NCBI GenBank assembly: GCA_034509925.1
Contig: CM067538.1
Span: 4,055,001 to 4,119,000 of the forward strand
Length of the DNA: 64,000 nucleotides
Reading direction: 5' to 3'
From: Hirudinaria manillensis
Taxonomy: Eukaryota; Annelida; Clitellata; Hirudinida; Hirudinidae
Below are positions 61,077 through 64,000 of this stretch, in pieces. Below the pieces are notes generated by a model, which had not been told where the DNA came from, ran no database searches, and saw nothing but the letters and a program-made list of their open reading frames with translations. Within the stretch, counting starts at the first letter, position 1; every line of letters starts with the position of its first letter. Made by a program: the position numbers and the translations under genes.

Positions 61077-62739
61077 GTTCTTATCGGGCAAAGGTTGTAC
61101 TCAAAAGTAGAACAATATCTTAAGTTATAAACACTTTTAAGCTGTTTGCACCAACTTCAAATTTCGAATTTCAAAGAATTATTATTATTCTAAAATAATC
61201 AATAATTTTATTAGTTATTATTGATTTATTAACTATATTAAATTAATATTGCCACTTTAAACATTACGTAACATAGTAATTTGTTTAAATTATTCCAATT
61301 TTTGACTTGTTTTTAGACAAATTTTGTGAGTTGAGTTTAACTGGCATAGACCGGTAAAACTAACAATAAGCTCAATGTTGATCAGCTTATTATTATTATT
61401 ATTATTATTATTTATTATTATTATTATTATTAACAAATTAATGTCTTTTGAGAAGTAGTCGGTTAACATGTTAATCATTACATTTCACCTGCACCACGAA
61501 ACAAAAGATTAAAAAATTACTTCCGTAATCTTAAGAATAATTAATTAATTAATTACATATAATTATCTGATAACAAAACATTTAATAGATAGCTGAATGA
61601 ATCAAAAATCCAACTTGTAGGTTTTGTTTGCTTTTTAATTTCTATTTGTTGCAATTAAGCACTTATTTATAATAATATTATCTAATATTATCTAGTATCA
61701 TCGATTTTATTTGGTTCTTTTTACTTTTAATAAATCTAATTAAATTATAAACACAACGACGACATCTCGTTGTACGAACAGGCTATCGAAGGATTTTCAC
61801 CAGCTTAACAAACCAGAACCAAATCGAAAGCAAAACCGTTACTGAAAGGCGTCGATGCAATGAATGAACGTTAACCAGTAAATTATTCGCAATGATTAAC
61901 GAAATAAATAAGTTAAAGGCATCATTTGTATGTTGTCTTAAAACTAGATAATATTTTTAATATCTCAACCAAACAACAAAAATCTTTCTACTCGTAAACA
62001 TTCACGACAAACAAATGGCAACATTAAATCAGATGTAAACCACAAAAAAAAAAGGAGAGAAAATCTCGAAAATGGCTTTGAATTTATGTGGCGTTGACTT
62101 GCGACGTTTTCGTCGGAAGCAAATCTGCATACTACATCCGCGACCGCTTGCATTAACTCCGCCATTCCCCCATTCATTTCTGGCATTTATCAATTCCATA
62201 TTTCCTGTCCACAACTGGGAAAATGAGATTTCGGGTTTTAGTCAAACGATCGATCATCTTTTCATATCGTTGACGCCCAAAAAGTCTCGCCAAAGCACAG
62301 CCGGATAATTCTATCACGTGACTAGTCGATGCTTGACTGAGCAGAAAGAAACGTGATCGTCAGCCTAGCGACAACTTAATACGTTCACATCCCCGAGAGA
62401 TACGAAGCCACTCGTCGGCATTCCGTAGCTATAAACAACCCGGCACGAAGTAAACGTCATTAACTTCCACAGCGACGATCCCACCTCCGAGAGAGAGTCA
62501 CCAGCTTAAAAGTCACTTAATCCTCAGTTTGCGATTAGAAGCCATTTGGACGAGAAGACACGAATCTGCTCGGGTCGTCGACAAGACGACCGGCGCTACT
62601 TAGTACAACATCAACTCCACCAATCGATCAAATGATTCTTCTTAAGCCCTACTGAGAAGCATTTTCGTACACGCAAACGAACTCGGAAACGATCGAAACG
62701 ATTTCACAGCAATTCGATGATTTTTTTAATCGTCACGGC

Positions 62740-62938
62740 GACGAACGCTGGTCGCGTTCGTACTTTCAAAAATCCGAGCGAAAAACAAAAAAAAATGTAC
62801 AACTTCCGAGGTCACCCCTCGAGCGTAGGGGGGGGGAGACCCGCGGAGCCGCGACTTCGAAACCCGCGAAACGTCGCCGCGACTTCCACGACGGCCACGT
62901 TTCCGAGCGGACGCGACGTCATCCGATCCCGCGACTCT
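62740..62938 (-). other. CpG-rich 3' UTR region of the UBE2A-type gene
   Basis: Rich in CGCG, CCGCG and CGACG, in contrast to the AT-rich surroundings. It is adjacent to and downstream of the stop codon, so it is inferred to be 3' UTR. The transcript end is not defined. Confidence 0.5.
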
Positions 62939-63073
62939 TCACTCGTCGTCGTCGTTCCAACTGGCCTGCACCACTGCCGCCACCTTCTTCTCGTACTCCC
63001 GTCGATTCTCGCGGTACAACTGAGCGGCCGCGTTGTTCGCGGGACTGTTGGGGTTGGGGTCGTGCAGGAGAGA
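62939..63073 (-). CDS. UBE2A: UBE2A/RAD6-type ubiquitin-conjugating enzyme E2, last coding exon
   Basis: RAD6/UBE2A E2 enzymes carry ubiquitin as a thioester and, with RAD18 or RNF20-type ligases, modify PCNA and histone H2B. The exon encodes the C-terminal 44 residues, starting after acceptor [28 protein letters not shown], then [20 protein letters not shown] and DDDE before TGA. This matches the family end SLL[34 protein letters not shown], including the conserved exon boundary before SLL. The active-site Cys and UBC core are on exons beyond the right edge. The acidic DDDE ending echoes yeast RAD6, whose tail is acidic, though it is very short here. The exon lies in an unusually CpG-rich block. 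A minus-strand ATTAAA (62725-62730) is a possible polyadenylation signal. Confidence 0.92.
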   Translation of the reverse strand, partial: SLLHDPNPNSPANNAAAQLYRENRREYEKKVAAVVQASWNDDDE

Positions 63074-63739
63074 CTGAAAAGAAAACGAACGAGTGACGAT
63101 TTATTCGGACCAATTTATTTCGTTATTCAGTTGCAGTAGGTTTTATAAAGATGGTGTGCAGCTTTTATTTATTATTATTATTATTATTATTTATTTATTT
63201 AAATGAAACTCTGCCATGTTATGACTGCTCAAGTAAATTCAAATCGAATCTTTAGCAATGCGACTCCAATGAATCTTGACTGCTAATCATTAGTGCAACT
63301 AATGGCATTAAAATGCATACACCTTCTGAATGTTCTGAAAGTATTTTATATTTGAAAACTTCTGTTTTATATTTGAATTATGAGAATGTTTCTTATGAAA
63401 ATAATGATTAAGACTGTATTTAGCCCTATTTCTTAACCTAACATCAACAATGAGATGATGATGAATATTGTTGAAGAAAGATCCTTTCAGATTAGTTAGG
63501 TTAAAGTCATTTGAAGAGAGATCCAAAGGGCTTAGCAAGATTAAGTCAAATATAAACTAATATTTGTTTAATGCAGAACATTATTAAGCTTATAATGTCA
63601 GAGTTCTAATGCATCATGCATCTGTAATGCCTTGAGATACCATTCAAATGACTCATAGATGCATCAACTCCTGTTCACAACTTTATGAAATCAATTTGTG
63701 GGTCAGTTTGAGAGTTAATAGTGTTGGATCCCTAGACCC

Positions 63740-64000
63740 AATAAATTGAAGAATAATTAAAATTATATTGCCGATTAATTAATTTAATAATTAATTAAAT
63801 TTAGTGGCAATATAATTTGAGAATTAATTAATTGTTGCTATTCAGACTCTTTGGTTATGCACCTCGACAAATGGAATTGTATCAGAAAGTAGAGCGAGAG
63901 TAATAGAGAACAGCAGATTTCAAGACTTAGACATTTGAAGCATCGTGCATCTTCCAAGCCATCTGACAACTTTCAATAAACCTGACCTTCTATAATTAGT
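63740..64000 (+). mobile_element. MITE-like element copy 3 (cut by window end)
   Basis: The segment from ACTCTTTGGTTATG (about 63849) to ACCTTCTATAATTAGT at the window edge is a diverged copy of 52740-52918. The left portion contains an extra palindrome, AATTATATTGCC at about 63760 inverted at 63808. It lies in the UBE2A-type gene intron. The right terminus is outside the window. Confidence 0.6.

Larger units (their letters stand above)
58733..62739. other. Intergenic region between EB gene and UBE2A-type gene
   Basis: Microsatellite-rich (GAC, GAT, TTG, CAA and TTA types). No supported gene. The 62.3-62.7 kb part is less AT-rich and may be distal 3' UTR of the UBE2A-type gene. Confidence 0.55.

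Noticed and set aside
62717-63139. Plus-strand frame of 140 codons
   Set aside because: Antisense to the UBE2A-type exon; open because of the GC-rich composition.

Overview
This window looks like low-GC genomic DNA from an invertebrate animal. The coding sequence is split into short exons with GT/AG boundaries and kilobase-scale introns. The non-coding DNA is full of tri- and tetranucleotide microsatellites, minisatellites, a MITE-like repeat and decayed non-LTR retrotransposons. A lophotrochozoan, for example an annelid such as a leech, would fit the base composition and repeat style, but that is a guess from general character. Nothing here is prokaryotic or viral.

Three host genes are supported, all on the minus strand. 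(1) 3572-39682: a neuroligin-like cholinesterase-fold adhesion protein. Six coding exons joined in a consistent reading frame (39100-39682, 22423-22572, 19613-19798, 4893-5053, 4303-4492, 3572-4184) give 627 residues, from the signal peptide to near the end of the esterase domain. The membrane segment and tail must lie beyond coordinate 1. The protein keeps a Ser at the nucleophile elbow, but the catalytic Glu and His positions are Ala and Asp. (2) 47745-58732: a predicted secreted protein of about 278 residues. It is built from six-cysteine EB/EGF-like modules on six exons, and every intron is phase 1. (3) 62939-63073: the last coding exon of a RAD6/UBE2A-type ubiquitin-conjugating enzyme, whose remaining exons lie beyond coordinate 64000.

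Layout: 1-3571 is neuroligin intron carrying a MITE-like element and a large TTTA/TTTG repeat tract. 3572-5053 is a dense cluster of three neuroligin exons. 5054-22572 holds two short exons in microsatellite-rich introns. 22573-39099 is the 16.5 kb first intron, with a 1 kb CATC-type satellite, an endonuclease-only LINE fragment, tRNA-like SINE candidates and several minisatellites. 39683-47744 is intergenic, with a palindromic multicopy-ORF relic near 40.5 kb and an unidentified decayed ORF at 46.8-47.5 kb. 47745-58732 is the EB gene; its 7.6 kb intron holds a 245 bp direct duplication flanking a second MITE-like copy, and a frameshifted R2-clade retrotransposon. 58733-62938 is repeat-rich intergenic DNA. 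62740-63073 is a CpG-rich block around the UBE2A exon, followed by intron with a third MITE-like copy.

The three genes have unrelated roles (synaptic or cell adhesion, extracellular cysteine-rich protein, ubiquitin transfer) and form no operon or pathway. All exon assignments rest on splice-phase agreement and family resemblance read by eye; no alignment was run.
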